This document shows positions 7,630 to 14,410 of a DNA stretch of 22,969 bases, piece by piece. Every line of letters starts with the position of its first letter. Position 1 is the stretch's first letter. The translations under genes and the position numbers were made by a program. Source of the stretch: JADJLQ01 sp034439915 (lineage in GTDB: Bacteria; Bacteroidota; Bacteroidia; Chitinophagales; Saprospiraceae); the NCBI GenBank assembly GCA_034439915.1, contig JAWXBI010000110.1, positions 1-22,969 of the forward strand, read 5' to 3'. The notes beneath the pieces were generated by a model that worked only from the letters and a program-made list of their open reading frames with translations, did not search any database and was not told where the DNA came from.

Positions 7630-7947
7630 ATGGACGTGAAAAAGTCATTTACTAAAGCTGAGAAACTCAGCATTTTAAAAGAAGTAAGCAAAACAGGAGT
7701 CAAAGTAACTTTGGCGAAGTACGGATTGTATCCAGCAACCTATTATTATTGGAAGCGGAAATTTGAGGAACTCGGTGAGGGAGGTATGGATCACGGTATG
7801 ACCAAGGATCGCATGAAACGAATACGAGAGTTGGAAAAGGAGGTGGTCGCTTTGAAACAAATAGTAGCTGAAAAAGAACTAGAGAGTCATCTTAAGGATG
7901 AAATGCTAAAAAAGAAGCATCCCTGGGCTCGCGGAAAAAAATCGTAA
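7630..7947 (+). CDS. IS3-family transposase OrfA (helix-turn-helix and leucine zipper)
   Basis: 105 residues. The N-terminal helix-turn-helix (SFTKAEKLSILKEVSKTGVK, then YPATYYYWKRKFEELG) is the DNA-binding domain that recognises the IS ends; the following RIRELEKEVVALKQIVAEKE is the coiled-coil used for multimerisation. The last codons cross a perfect A AAA AAA heptamer at 7935-7941, just before the TAA at 7945. A -1 shift there enters the OrfB frame (KKIVREYIAQGMKRDIAL), the standard way IS3 elements make the OrfAB fusion transposase. OrfA itself appears intact, but with OrfB destroyed it is functionally an orphan that might at most act as a repressor of related elements. Confidence 0.88.
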   Translation: MDVKKSFTKAEKLSILKEVSKTGVKVTLAKYGLYPATYYYWKRKFEELGEGGMDHGMTKDRMKRIRELEKEVVALKQIVAEKELESHLKDEMLKKKHPWARGKKS

Positions 7948-8390
7948 GAGAATATATCGCCCAGGGAATGAAGCGGGATATAGCATTGAAGATCAGCAAA
8001 GTAAGCAAGCATCAATACTATTACATTGAGACGGGAAACTTACCAGGTAAAAAACCATCGGAATATACCCCCAAATTATTGGAAACCGGGGATTGGACAA
8101 TGGTAAAGGAAGAACAGATCCTCCAAGTGATAGCGCATGAAAAAAGAGACCCGGATACAGATTACGGATATCGAAAAATGTGGGCAGCACTATTGTTAAT
8201 GAAATATTTTATCAATCATAAGAAAGCATTTCGGATCATGGATGAAAATCATTTATTGCACGATCTCCATAAACGGCCAAGCCGGATGTATGCCAGATAG
8301 CGAAAGGTATATCCCAAAGGTCCGCTTGAAGTGATCGAAATGGATATCAAATATCAATGGGTTGAAGGTGCTGGGAGACATTCATTTATA
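7941..8390 (+). pseudogene. IS3-family transposase OrfB, nonsense-mutated and truncated
   Basis: Enters by -1 frameshift from OrfA. It encodes KIVREYIAQGMKRDIALKIS, the dimer/HTH region, then DPDTDYGYRKMWAALLL (the usual YGYRR-like segment) up to SRMYAR, where a TAG at 8298-8300 interrupts the frame. After the stop the same frame continues as RKVYPKGPLEVIEMDIKYQW, which contains the first catalytic Asp of the DDE triad (EMDIK). Similarity fades after VEGAGRHSF. The second Asp and the Glu are absent. An ATG at 7968 lies in frame but is not needed. The element was therefore inactivated at least twice, by a point mutation and by a 3' deletion. Confidence 0.82.
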
Positions 8391-8658
8391 CAACGATGCG
8401 TTGGCTCTTTTTCAGGATTCTTTAAAAATAAAAATGGCGTTTAACGATGAGCAGTCTGTTGCAATCACGCACGGAAACCTGGGACGCTTGAATTTTGGTA
8501 TTGGTAATTTTAAACAAGCTGTAAAATATCTTGAACTTGACTTAAAGATCCTTGAAAAATCAGCAGGAGAAGAAAGTCTGAAATCAAAAATGATGAACCA
8601 GATTGCCAGCTGCCTGATTGAGTTGCAAGATTTTAAGAGAGCCATATGGCACATTTGA
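8371..8658 (+). pseudogene. TPR-repeat protein fragment
   Basis: Begins at the breakpoint of the IS3 element and reads LGDIHLYNDALALFQDSLKI, then THGNLGRLNFGIGNFKQAVK, YLELDLKILEKSAGEESLKS and QIASCLIELQDFKRAIWHI, ending at a TGA. Two to three tetratricopeptide repeats are recognisable by the spacing of Gly/Leu/Ala positions. Such repeats in Bacteroidota usually precede a histidine kinase, LuxR-type regulator or cyclase domain; none follows here. The only start in frame is a TTG inside IS sequence, so this is an internal fragment left by deletion, not a gene. Confidence 0.65.
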
Positions 8659-8765
8659 AATGATGATTAAATAGCGGGCATTCTATTTGGCAATACACTT
8701 TTTATTAGGCATCACACCCCTGTATTGTCGGGTAGCCTTTGTTGAGCGTTCGCGCCGTATTAGCC

Positions 8766-8927
8766 CTAAAGTGAACCCCTGTCAGATTTAGGATCTGTTG
8801 GTTTGCAATGGCAACCATTAGGGTAAAGTGAATGCGGAACAACATAGCCCATCATTCCATAGCCCATCGTTTCCTTAAAACCTTTGGGAAGATTTTTTAA
8901 TACCTCTTTTTTTGTCTTTGCTTCTTT
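8766..8927 (-). pseudogene. DUF1801 (YdhG-like) protein fragment
   Basis: The minus strand translates to KEAKTKKEVLKNLPKGFKE, TMGYGMMGYVVPHSLYPNGC, HCKPTDPKSDRGSL and stop at 8766. The block LPKGF-E-M-YGM-GY-VPHSLYP-G-HC is characteristic, to my recollection, of a DUF1801 subfamily. The frame is closed upstream by a TAG at 8928-8930 and diverges after the HC motif, so both ends of the domain (normally ~130 residues or more) are gone. The repeated CATAGCCCATC seen on the + strand here is only the codons for MGYGMMGY. Nothing else is evident in 8659-8765. Confidence 0.6.
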
Positions 8928-8941
8928 CTATCCTATTTTTG
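8911..8941 (+). promoter_or_regulatory. Bacteroidota-type promoter of the FG-GAP/VCBS gene
   Basis: TTTG at 8911-8914, a 19-bp spacer, then TATTTTTG at 8934-8941: an exact match to the Bacteroidota consensus TTTG-N19-TAnnTTTG. Transcription would start near 8949, giving a leader of about 50 nt before the ATG at 8998. It overlaps the 5' edge of the DUF1801 remnant. Confidence 0.65.
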
Positions 8942-8997
8942 TGCGGATGCGGATTCAAGAATTGATTAACTTTAATTCAGTTCTAAACCCATAATCC

Positions 8998-10158
8998 ATG
9001 TTAAGCGCGCTATCAATTCTATTGTACCTCGTTCTGTTGGTAAGCATTCCTGCGGAACCAAAATTCGAAACGCAGGTTCTGGATACCAATGTCGCCATTG
9101 GTTACGGATTGGCTATCGGGGATGTTGATGGAGATAAGAAGCCGGACATCCTGCTCGCAGATAAGAAACAATTTGTCTGGTATCGCAATGGTGATTGGAA
9201 GCGATTCGTCATGATTGAAAACCTGACGGAGTCAGATAATGTATGCATTGCGGCGCGAGACATCAATGGCGATGGAAAAGTAGAGGTCGCCGTGGGCGCG
9301 CAATGGAATCCAGGCGAAACATCAGATACTGTTAAATCCGGATCTGTACACTACTTGATTCGTCCATCCGACCCGACACATCTTTGGACCCCGGTTGAGC
9401 TCCACCACGAAGTTACGATTCACCGGATGCGTTGGGTAAAAGCTGAAAAGAACAAATATCACCTGGTCGTGCTTCCGCTTCATGGACAGGGTAACAAAAA
9501 TGGGGAAGGTGCTGGCGTGAAAGTGATTGCTTACGAGATGCCTGCTGATCCAAAAACAACATGGAAACACTGGGTCATAGATCAATCCATGCACCTTACA
9601 CACAATCTGGATGTTGTCGACAAAGGTGATACGGAAACACTTTACGTCGGAGGTAAAGAAGGTATTAAGGTGTTTTCATTTCAAGGGGGCAAGTGGTCTC
9701 CGGCTAATAACGGTGAATGGTTTGTTCAAGGCCATAGTTTTGGAGAAGTGAGAACCGCGGCGATGACGTCGAAGCCCAATTTTATAGCGGGTATAGAGCC
9801 GATGCACGGAAACTTCCTCACTGTTTATTTGGCAAACGAAAGCAAGGAACGAGTTGTCCTGGCATCTGAATTTAACCAGGGACATGCGCTTGGTGTTTCG
9901 GACCTGCTAGGCACAGGTGTACCTCAGGTCATCGCCGGATGGCGCGAACCCGATCCACAAAAGAAAGTTGGCGTCAAAATTTTTGTCGCGCAAGATAGCC
10001 TAGGCAAGGTGTGGAAAGACTTTTGGATCGACGAGAATGGAATGGCGTGTGAGGATCTTCAGTTAGCTGATTTAGATGGCGATGGTAAGAAAGAAATCAT
10101 CGCGGCCGGTCGGGCCTCGCACAATTTAAAGATCTACTGGAATAAGAATGCCAAGTAA
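8998..10158 (+). CDS. Secreted FG-GAP/VCBS-repeat beta-propeller protein
   Basis: 386 residues with an N-terminal signal peptide (MLSALSILLYLVLLVSIPA, likely cleaved after residue 19). Three calcium-binding DxDGDxxxD/E loops are visible: GDVDGDKKPD (41-50), RDINGDGKVE near 90, and DLDGDGKKE near 361, each followed by the hydrophobic strand typical of FG-GAP/VCBS blades. The blades are irregular, and WYRNGDWKRFVM together with the overall spacing recalls the propeller of aldos-2-ulose dehydratase-like proteins; that similarity is from memory and no catalytic residue can be assigned. The product is probably extracellular or periplasmic. It is a single gene with its own promoter 57-87 bp upstream. 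Its base use looks more GC-rich than the flanking remnants, which may only reflect that it is under selection. Confidence 0.78.
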   Translation: MLSALSILLYLVLLVSIPAEPKFETQVLDTNVAIGYGLAIGDVDGDKKPDILLADKKQFVWYRNGDWKRFVMIENLTESDNVCIAARDINGDGKVEVAVGAQWNPGETSDTVKSGSVHYLIRPSDPTHLWTPVELHHEVTIHRMRWVKAEKNKYHLVVLPLHGQGNKNGEGAGVKVIAYEMPADPKTTWKHWVIDQSMHLTHNLDVVDKGDTETLYVGGKEGIKVFSFQGGKWSPANNGEWFVQGHSFGEVRTAAMTSKPNFIAGIEPMHGNFLTVYLANESKERVVLASEFNQGHALGVSDLLGTGVPQVIAGWREPDPQKKVGVKIFVAQDSLGKVWKDFWIDENGMACEDLQLADLDGDGKKEIIAAGRASHNLKIYWNKNAK

Positions 10159-10203
10159 GCTGACGAATTAGCACTGTGTCAATTCGGATTTGATATCGTC
10201 AAT

Positions 10204-10269
10204 TTAACCCAAGATTCCACCTTTGAGGTTATAGAGATTTTCAAATCCAAACTTATCTGCTTTCTTCCA
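10204..10269 (-). pseudogene. Rhodanese-domain C-terminal fragment
   Basis: The minus strand reads WKKADKFGFENLYNLKGGIL, G, stop. AA--L---GF-NVYNLKGGI-GW is the conserved end of rhodanese-like domains; here the terminal Trp position is a TAA and the catalytic cysteine loop upstream is lost, a stop lying directly before the fragment. Only 21 residues remain, but the motif is highly specific. Confidence 0.6.
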
Positions 10270-10288
10270 TTAAAAGCCCCAACCGTTT

Positions 10289-11110
10289 TCAATCATTAGT
10301 TCCTTTCCTTACTACGTTTGAATTTATCAGGTCCGAAGGCAGGTTATTGTCCACGGGAGTTCGCTGAATGAACACCAGCGCTCCCTTTGACCCCTTTACA
10401 TAAACATCAAAAAACTTCACAATGCTGGTCAAAGTGAAGTTCCATGCAGTCCCCTGCTCATGCGGGATGTTCGGAAGATATCCGAGATTGCCCATGTAGA
10501 AAAAATGATTAAGCCCTTTTAAAGAAAGTTGAATGCGATCGGAGTATTTGAGTGAATCGAAAAGCTGATTACTTGCCTCATCCAGCTTGCGGATATATTT
10601 TCGATCGCTGATTATCGAATAATACGGAGTTTTCATCTTGTTGATATCGAAGTTGGGAGACTTGACTATAGATTCCATTGACTCCCAACTATCTATCGTA
10701 ACCACAGCTTTCGGAGTCATGTGATTTGTCTGGAACAACAAAGCTGGTATTCCCTCCGAGTTGATTACCAAGATCCCCAGTTTGCACATATGTGCGAATT
10801 TCTGTGATGATAGAAATTCGCAGATCGCATTGATCTCTATCACCCTTTCATCAATGACCTTTTGATGATCCGGACCACCAATGGCTGCAGCACGTTCTCC
10901 AAAAGATTGATTTCCCTGGATGTAATAGCGCGTAAATATCCTTTTACGGGTTTTACATGAAATGCATTTTTCCCGGACATATCGATGATGGAGTGTCCCT
11001 GGGTAAATAAGAGTATAATTTGTATGAGTTGACTCATAAGAATTGGGTTGGTTGATATGTTTTGAGCTTTGATTTTCTGCAAATTCACGCACGACATATC
11101 TACAATCCAA
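10289..11110 (-). pseudogene. Scrambled alpha/beta-hydrolase-like gene
   Basis: An open frame of 273 codons, but its parts look out of order. The C-terminal half resembles a bacterial alpha/beta hydrolase of the dienelactone/acetylhydrolase group: IDERVIEINAICEFLSSQKF (strand before the oxyanion region), a nucleophile elbow-like INSEGIPALLF where GxSxG would be expected, TPKAVVTIDSWES, and SLKGLNHFFYM containing the usual late His, then a helix ending near FFDVYVKGSKGAL. The elbow has lost its first Gly, and the stretch normally between the first strand and the elbow is missing, while a piece resembling it (MDCRYVVREFAENQ) sits at the N-terminus. DNA for residues 1-11 recurs at 14319-14349, and residues 25-36 lie in a sequence shared with an IS21 end. 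A second overlapping frame is open at 10840-11196. Probably a rearranged, non-functional gene; the family call is moderate. Confidence 0.45.
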
Positions 11111-11125
11111 ATCCTTATTAAAACA

Positions 11126-11295
11126 GGGGGGTCATCCCGCACAAAGCGGGACGGAATAGTTAAAATTAAAGGGGCCAATATCCCCGAATAACCCATTTTG
11201 AGGGGGGTCAGTATGCCGGAATCAAAATTACCCCAGGGGGGTCATCCCGCCAAAAAACGGGAGCCGGAATGGGGGGTCAATATGCCCCGGAATAT
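11126..11295 (+). repeat. Array of IS21-type end repeats (solo element end)
   Basis: Five related units in one orientation. Long units at 11126-11160 and 11236-11270 have the form GGGGGGTCATCCCGC, a short spacer, then an arm of CGGGA type and CGGAAT; each contains its own CCCG/CGGG inverted repeat. Short units at 11171-11189, 11202-11221 and 11271-11293 have the form GGGGTCAATATGCCCCGGAAT or a decayed version. The same long/short pattern is present in inverse orientation at 14483-14549 directly before an IstA fragment, which identifies this as a transposon end. No transposase gene is attached here. Confidence 0.65.
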
Positions 11296-11442
11296 ACAAC
11301 TATCGCCAACAGCGATGCTTTGTGTCAGCGGGGGCGAAGAACAAATCCTCATCTTTTGTGTTACTATCAACTGCATATCCAGCTGACGTAACACGGATGT
11401 ACTTCAGAATATAATTTCAACTTTGTATCTTTAATCAGATTC

Positions 11443-11469
11443 CCTGCCTGCGTGACGCAGTCAGGCAGG
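11443..11469. repeat. 27-bp nested palindrome
   Basis: CCTGCCTG at 11443-11450 is the exact reverse complement of CAGGCAGG at 11462-11469, with CTGCG-TGA-CGCAG nested inside. The outer 8-bp stem and the inner 5-bp stem overlap and compete. There is no T-run, so a terminator is unlikely; a dispersed repeat is more plausible. Apart from this, 11296-11627 holds no gene I can support. Confidence 0.6.
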
Positions 11470-11627
11470 AGTTCCGGGCTGAACGTTTTCCGAATACCCC
11501 GCCGAACGCAAAGCCCTAACGTTGTGCGAAAGCCTACCGCCGACGAAGAGAAACATCCAGATAACCTTTTAGAATCATTTTGTGTTAGATGAAAATAGTT
11601 TCATTTTGTTCCATACTAAATATACGT

Positions 11628-12122
11628 TCAATGCATAACGGTTACCCTTAAGAAAGTGGCAGGAATGGAAGCGGTATTATCCGTAGTGCTTTTGTTTTGA
11701 CTGTTAAACAAAGCTTCTAATTCATGCTGTAGATCCAAAGCCTTACCATTCTTCTCAGCTGCTTCAAAAGCATTCATGGTGGGACCGTAATAGTTTTTGA
11801 ACTTGTTGACGAGTTCTGACGGTGAATAAGGGGCATTAAATGTAAAAGTATCCTTAGAGAATGATATGTTTTCTTTTGATATTCCGGCCCTACCAAAACG
11901 TTCAATAACATTGCTCTCTACTCCCCACAACATCGGGCTAATGAAACCCTCCGGCTGTGGTGGTGTGTATGCAGAGCTGATCTTTAATATTTGCGCTACC
12001 AGGGTCGGATCTCCCGGGATCCAGTTCCCCATGACTATTCTTCCACCCGGACGCATAACACGAACCATTTCCCTGGCTACATCAAATGGCTTTGGTGCGA
12101 ACATTGCACCGAAGATGCTTAT
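11628..12122 (-). pseudogene. SAM-dependent methyltransferase, C-terminal part only
   Basis: Translates as ISIFGAMFAPKPFDVAREMV, RVMRPGGRIVMGNWIPGDPT, and so on to PATFLRVTVMH. SxFGxMFAPxP followed by R-xRPGGRIVMGNW is the motif IV-V region of class I (UbiE/Methyltransf_11-type) methyltransferases. The Rossmann glycine motif that binds S-adenosylmethionine should lie 50-80 residues earlier and is absent: at 12122/12123 the sequence switches to the cysteine-synthase-like remnant on the other strand. The ATG at 12104 is inside the domain. A gene cut off before its cofactor site cannot be a working enzyme. Confidence 0.75.
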
Positions 12123-13001
12123 GACAAGATAGTCCCTGATAATTGTGCCCGGATTATAGCTAAAATGGAAAATACCAATTCAACAGGAAGCATGAAAGAT
12201 TGAATGGCTATAGCTGTACTTAAAGCAGCAGAAAGAAAAGGATTAATCAGCAAGGGGAGTACAATTGTAGAATATACCGCCGGAACAACAGGCATCTCTC
12301 TCGCATTTGTGTGTGCCTCCCTGGGTTATAATTTTCATGCAGTTTTTTCAGATGCCTGTAGCAATGAAAAAAGAATTACCATGAAGGCTTTTGGAGCTAC
12401 CATTACAGATGTATTAAGTGACAACAAGAAAATAACAGAAAATCTTATAAAAGATATGATTGAATTATCCAGGCAGATAAGTGATCAAGATAATCACTGG
12501 TGGGTAGACCAATTAAATAATCATGATGCAGAGGAAGGATATTATCCGCTTGGTGATGAAATCTGGGAGCAATCCAAAGGTGAAGTAGATGCCTTTGTAC
12601 ATACAGTAAGTACTGCACATTCCATTCATGGTATTACTAAATCACTTTTAAAGCATAATAATAATATAGAAATATTTGCAGTTGAACCAGACGAATCGGC
12701 AGTATTGTCAGGCCGTCCTTCGGGGTCACATAAAATTGAAGGTATTGGAATTGGTTTTATTCCACCTCTATGGCAACCAGAAATTGTAAATGAGATTTTA
12801 ACTGTTACTACAGCAGATGCAATGTCTATGGCAAGAAAACTTGCAAGAGAAGAAGGTATATTTGCGGGTACTTCAACAGGAGCTAATATAGTTGCAGCCT
12901 TGAGAATAGCTGAAAGGCTGGGCCCACGAAAAACAGTATCGACAATTATTGTTGATTCCGGATTAAGGTATATCAGTACTCCTTTATATCAGGTAGTTTA
13001 A
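12123..13001 (+). pseudogene. Cysteine-synthase-like PLP enzyme, truncated and interrupted by a stop
   Basis: The frame starts abruptly with DKIVPDNCARIIAKMENTNS, then TGSMKD, an in-frame TGA at 12201-12203, then MAIAVLKAAERKGLISKGST. In this fold-type II PLP family the segment reads NP-GSxKDRMA: the Lys binds pyridoxal phosphate and the next Asp-Arg is conserved, so TGA sits exactly where CGA (Arg) is expected. The ATG at 12204 therefore begins after the catalytic lysine. Further motifs are recognisable: TAGTTGI (for TSGNTGI), SGSHKIEGIGIGFIP, EGIFAGTSTGANIVAA and a C-terminal VDSGLRYISTPLY. The phosphate-binding GTGGT loop reads STAHS. About 20-30 N-terminal residues are missing. Relatives make cysteine or related amino acids; this copy is almost certainly inactive. 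Confidence 0.82.
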
Positions 13002-13021
13002 AAAAATAATAGTTAATAAAA

Positions 13022-13392
13022 CAGCTCACAACAAAAGTATCCAAAAGCAGGATTGGACAATCAAACATCATCTTTATGCAAGTATCAGCAGCGGTTCTGG
13101 CTGACATTTATAAATTGGGCTTTTAGTTGTTAACTTCAACTTTATATTTCCAATTGGGCATTTGTACCGGGCAGACGAGCAATGAATTCCCTGCCTTCGC
13201 AAATACCCTCCGTTGGCGGTAATTTGCTGGTATTCCGTTATTCGACAGCAAGGACAGAAGCCGTTTGAAAAACAGAAGCTGAAGTTATATTCTTTTGCTG
13301 AGATTTATTCGGTCAGCTCGAACAACTGCTGATAGTAGCACATAGCTGATGTTACATTGACCAGCCCTGCTTTTGCCTACTTTTGTTAGCTG
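13022..13392. repeat. 371-bp imperfect palindrome downstream of the cupin gene
   Basis: The left arm starts CAGCTCACAACAAAAGTA at 13022; the reverse complement of the right arm starts CAGCTAACAAAAGTA at 13392. Shared blocks proceed inward in the same order: AAAAGCAGG, CAAT, AACATCA, TATCAGCAG, GCTGAC, TAACTTCA, ending in a central hairpin GCAAAT...AATTTGC at 13199-13227. The outer ~80 bp match at roughly three of four positions; inner parts are looser. No protein is evident in either arm. It fills the 13002-13446 spacer and ends 55 bp from the cupin stop. A miniature inverted-repeat element, an oversized recombination site, or an ancient inverted duplication are all possible. Confidence 0.7.
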
Positions 13393-13446
13393 CAGGTAAT
13401 TGTCAGGCTACGTTTGTTTACGTTTTTTGCGATCCAGTATGCACTT

Positions 13447-13908
13447 CTAATCCCTGGGTCGATTTACTTCCACGACCACCAATCGCAAGGTTGATTTTCC
13501 GATATTTTTAGCTGAATGGGTTGTTGCAGGCAGTATGACAGCCATGCCTTTCTTAAAATCAATATTTTGCTTATTACCTTCTGCTGATGTTAATTCTACA
13601 GTACTACCTTCTAATACGTACAAAGCAAAGTCGGGATGACCATGCATAATAGAAGAATCTCCTGGTTTGTAGGTTCCTTCTAAAATTCTGATATTTAATG
13701 TATCGGCTAATGCTTTATATAAAACTGGTGATATAGTGGTCACACTTAGAGAAGTATCGAAATAAGTTTTATTGATTGTCTCCTTCTTATTATTTGCCGA
13801 TGAATCAACGATTTCTGACTTGTTGGTTTGATCCGGACTGTTACAGCCAACTGTAAAAAAAAGAACAAGTGAAAGCAGGTGCAACATGTATCGCTTACTG
13901 TGTCTCAT
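13447..13908 (-). CDS. Cupin-domain lipoprotein
   Basis: From the ATG at 13906-13908 the product is 153 residues: a lipoprotein signal MRHSKRYMLHLLSLVLFFTV with lipobox TVGC (Cys-22), a polar linker rich in Asn/Ser/Lys, then a single cupin barrel. Cupin motif 1 is recognisable as YKPGDSSIMHGHPDFALYVL, whose two His residues could bind a metal, and motif 2 as KGMAVILPATTHSAKNIG. The frame is open to 14007, but the extra 33 residues are basic/aromatic and would put the signal peptide internally, so the shorter start is preferred. Small cupins of this type have been linked to sensing or binding small molecules; no substrate can be assigned. The gene sits alone between two palindromes with related ends (13022-13392 and 14028-14124). 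Confidence 0.82.
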   Translation of the reverse strand: MRHSKRYMLHLLSLVLFFTVGCNSPDQTNKSEIVDSSANNKKETINKTYFDTSLSVTTISPVLYKALADTLNIRILEGTYKPGDSSIMHGHPDFALYVLEGSTVELTSAEGNKQNIDFKKGMAVILPATTHSAKNIGKSTLRLVVVEVNRPRD

Positions 13909-14027
13909 AAAATTGCTTTTTAAAATCATAATGCTCCTAAATTTGGAAGGAGTATATAAATGTATTGAAAAATATCGAAAAATATCTATTTTTTTGTCAG
14001 CTAACAATTTAAATTTATTTTACTTGC

Positions 14028-14124
14028 AGCTAACATTTATAAAAGTATCCGACTGCCCCGTAAAAAAACAACAAACTTTCAAGTGATACAAAAAGGGTAG
14101 GCGGTATACTTTTATGTTGACCGA
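14028..14124. repeat. 97-bp imperfect palindrome upstream of the cupin gene
   Basis: The left end CAGCTAACATTTATAAAAGT (continuing ATCCGACTGCCCC) pairs with the right end, whose reverse complement reads CGGTCAACATAAAAGTATAC then CGCCTACCC. The loop between is A-rich. The end resembles the end of the 13022-13392 palindrome: both have CAGCT-AAC, then AAAAGTATCC, four bases, then GC. The remainder of 13909-14265 is AT-rich and shows no gene. Confidence 0.55.
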
Positions 14125-14265
14125 TTAGCCGGAGCATCACTCTATAGGTAGAAAGTATTGCTTATGTTAATACCGGAAGACAGAGCAGGCAAAGGAATTT
14201 GGGGTAAATAGTTTATAAAACTGGACAAGTTGTATATATATGAGAATAAAAATAGCATATTTTAA

Positions 14266-14391
14266 AGGATATGGCCAATAGTAAATTCAAATTATTTTAA
14301 CAATTCAAAAGAGATACCGGATTGTAGTTATGTCGTGCGTGATGTTGCAGAATACCATAAAACCATCCCTCCCTATTCACATGATGCATAA
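14266..14391 (+). pseudogene. Hydrolase helix remnant duplicated from the 11-kb locus
   Basis: A 41-codon frame between stops reads RIWPIVNSNYFNNSKEIPDC, SYVVRDVAEYHKTIPPYSHDA. The DNA at 14319-14349 matches the reverse complement of 11078-11108 at 28 of 31 positions; the corresponding peptide there is MDCRYVVREFAEN. I read both as the helix before the nucleophile elbow of an alpha/beta hydrolase, on indirect grounds. There is no start and no catalytic residue. Confidence 0.4.
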
Positions 14392-14410
14392 TTCGGTCAT
14401 GTTCACTCAC

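Larger units (their letters stand above)
7580..8390 (+). mobile_element. Truncated IS3-family insertion sequence
   Basis: Contains OrfA (7630-7947) and the first third of OrfB. The left end probably lies near 7585, where CCCCTTAAAAAGTCAGACG precedes OrfA, but no right end is present: similarity stops around 8366-8390, where OrfB runs into an unrelated TPR fragment. The element cannot be active because most of the DDE catalytic core is missing. Confidence 0.8.

Noticed and set aside
8844..8870. Direct repeat CATAGCCCATC
   Set aside because: It encodes MGYGMMGY of the DUF1801 fragment; ordinary protein-level repetition.
11198..11386. Small + strand open frame over the GGGGGG repeats
   Set aside because: It is a translation of transposon end repeats; composition and repetition argue against a gene.
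11517..11530. TAACGTTGTGCG and similar AACGTT cores (also near 5403) as integron attC sites
   Set aside because: They do not satisfy RYYYAAC/GTTRRRY, no paired R'/R'' boxes or extrahelical bases could be placed, and no IntI gene is in the window.
12204..13001. Intact cysteine-synthase gene starting at ATG 12204
   Set aside because: The PLP lysine and N-terminal residues lie upstream of the in-frame TGA, so this frame alone cannot encode a working enzyme.
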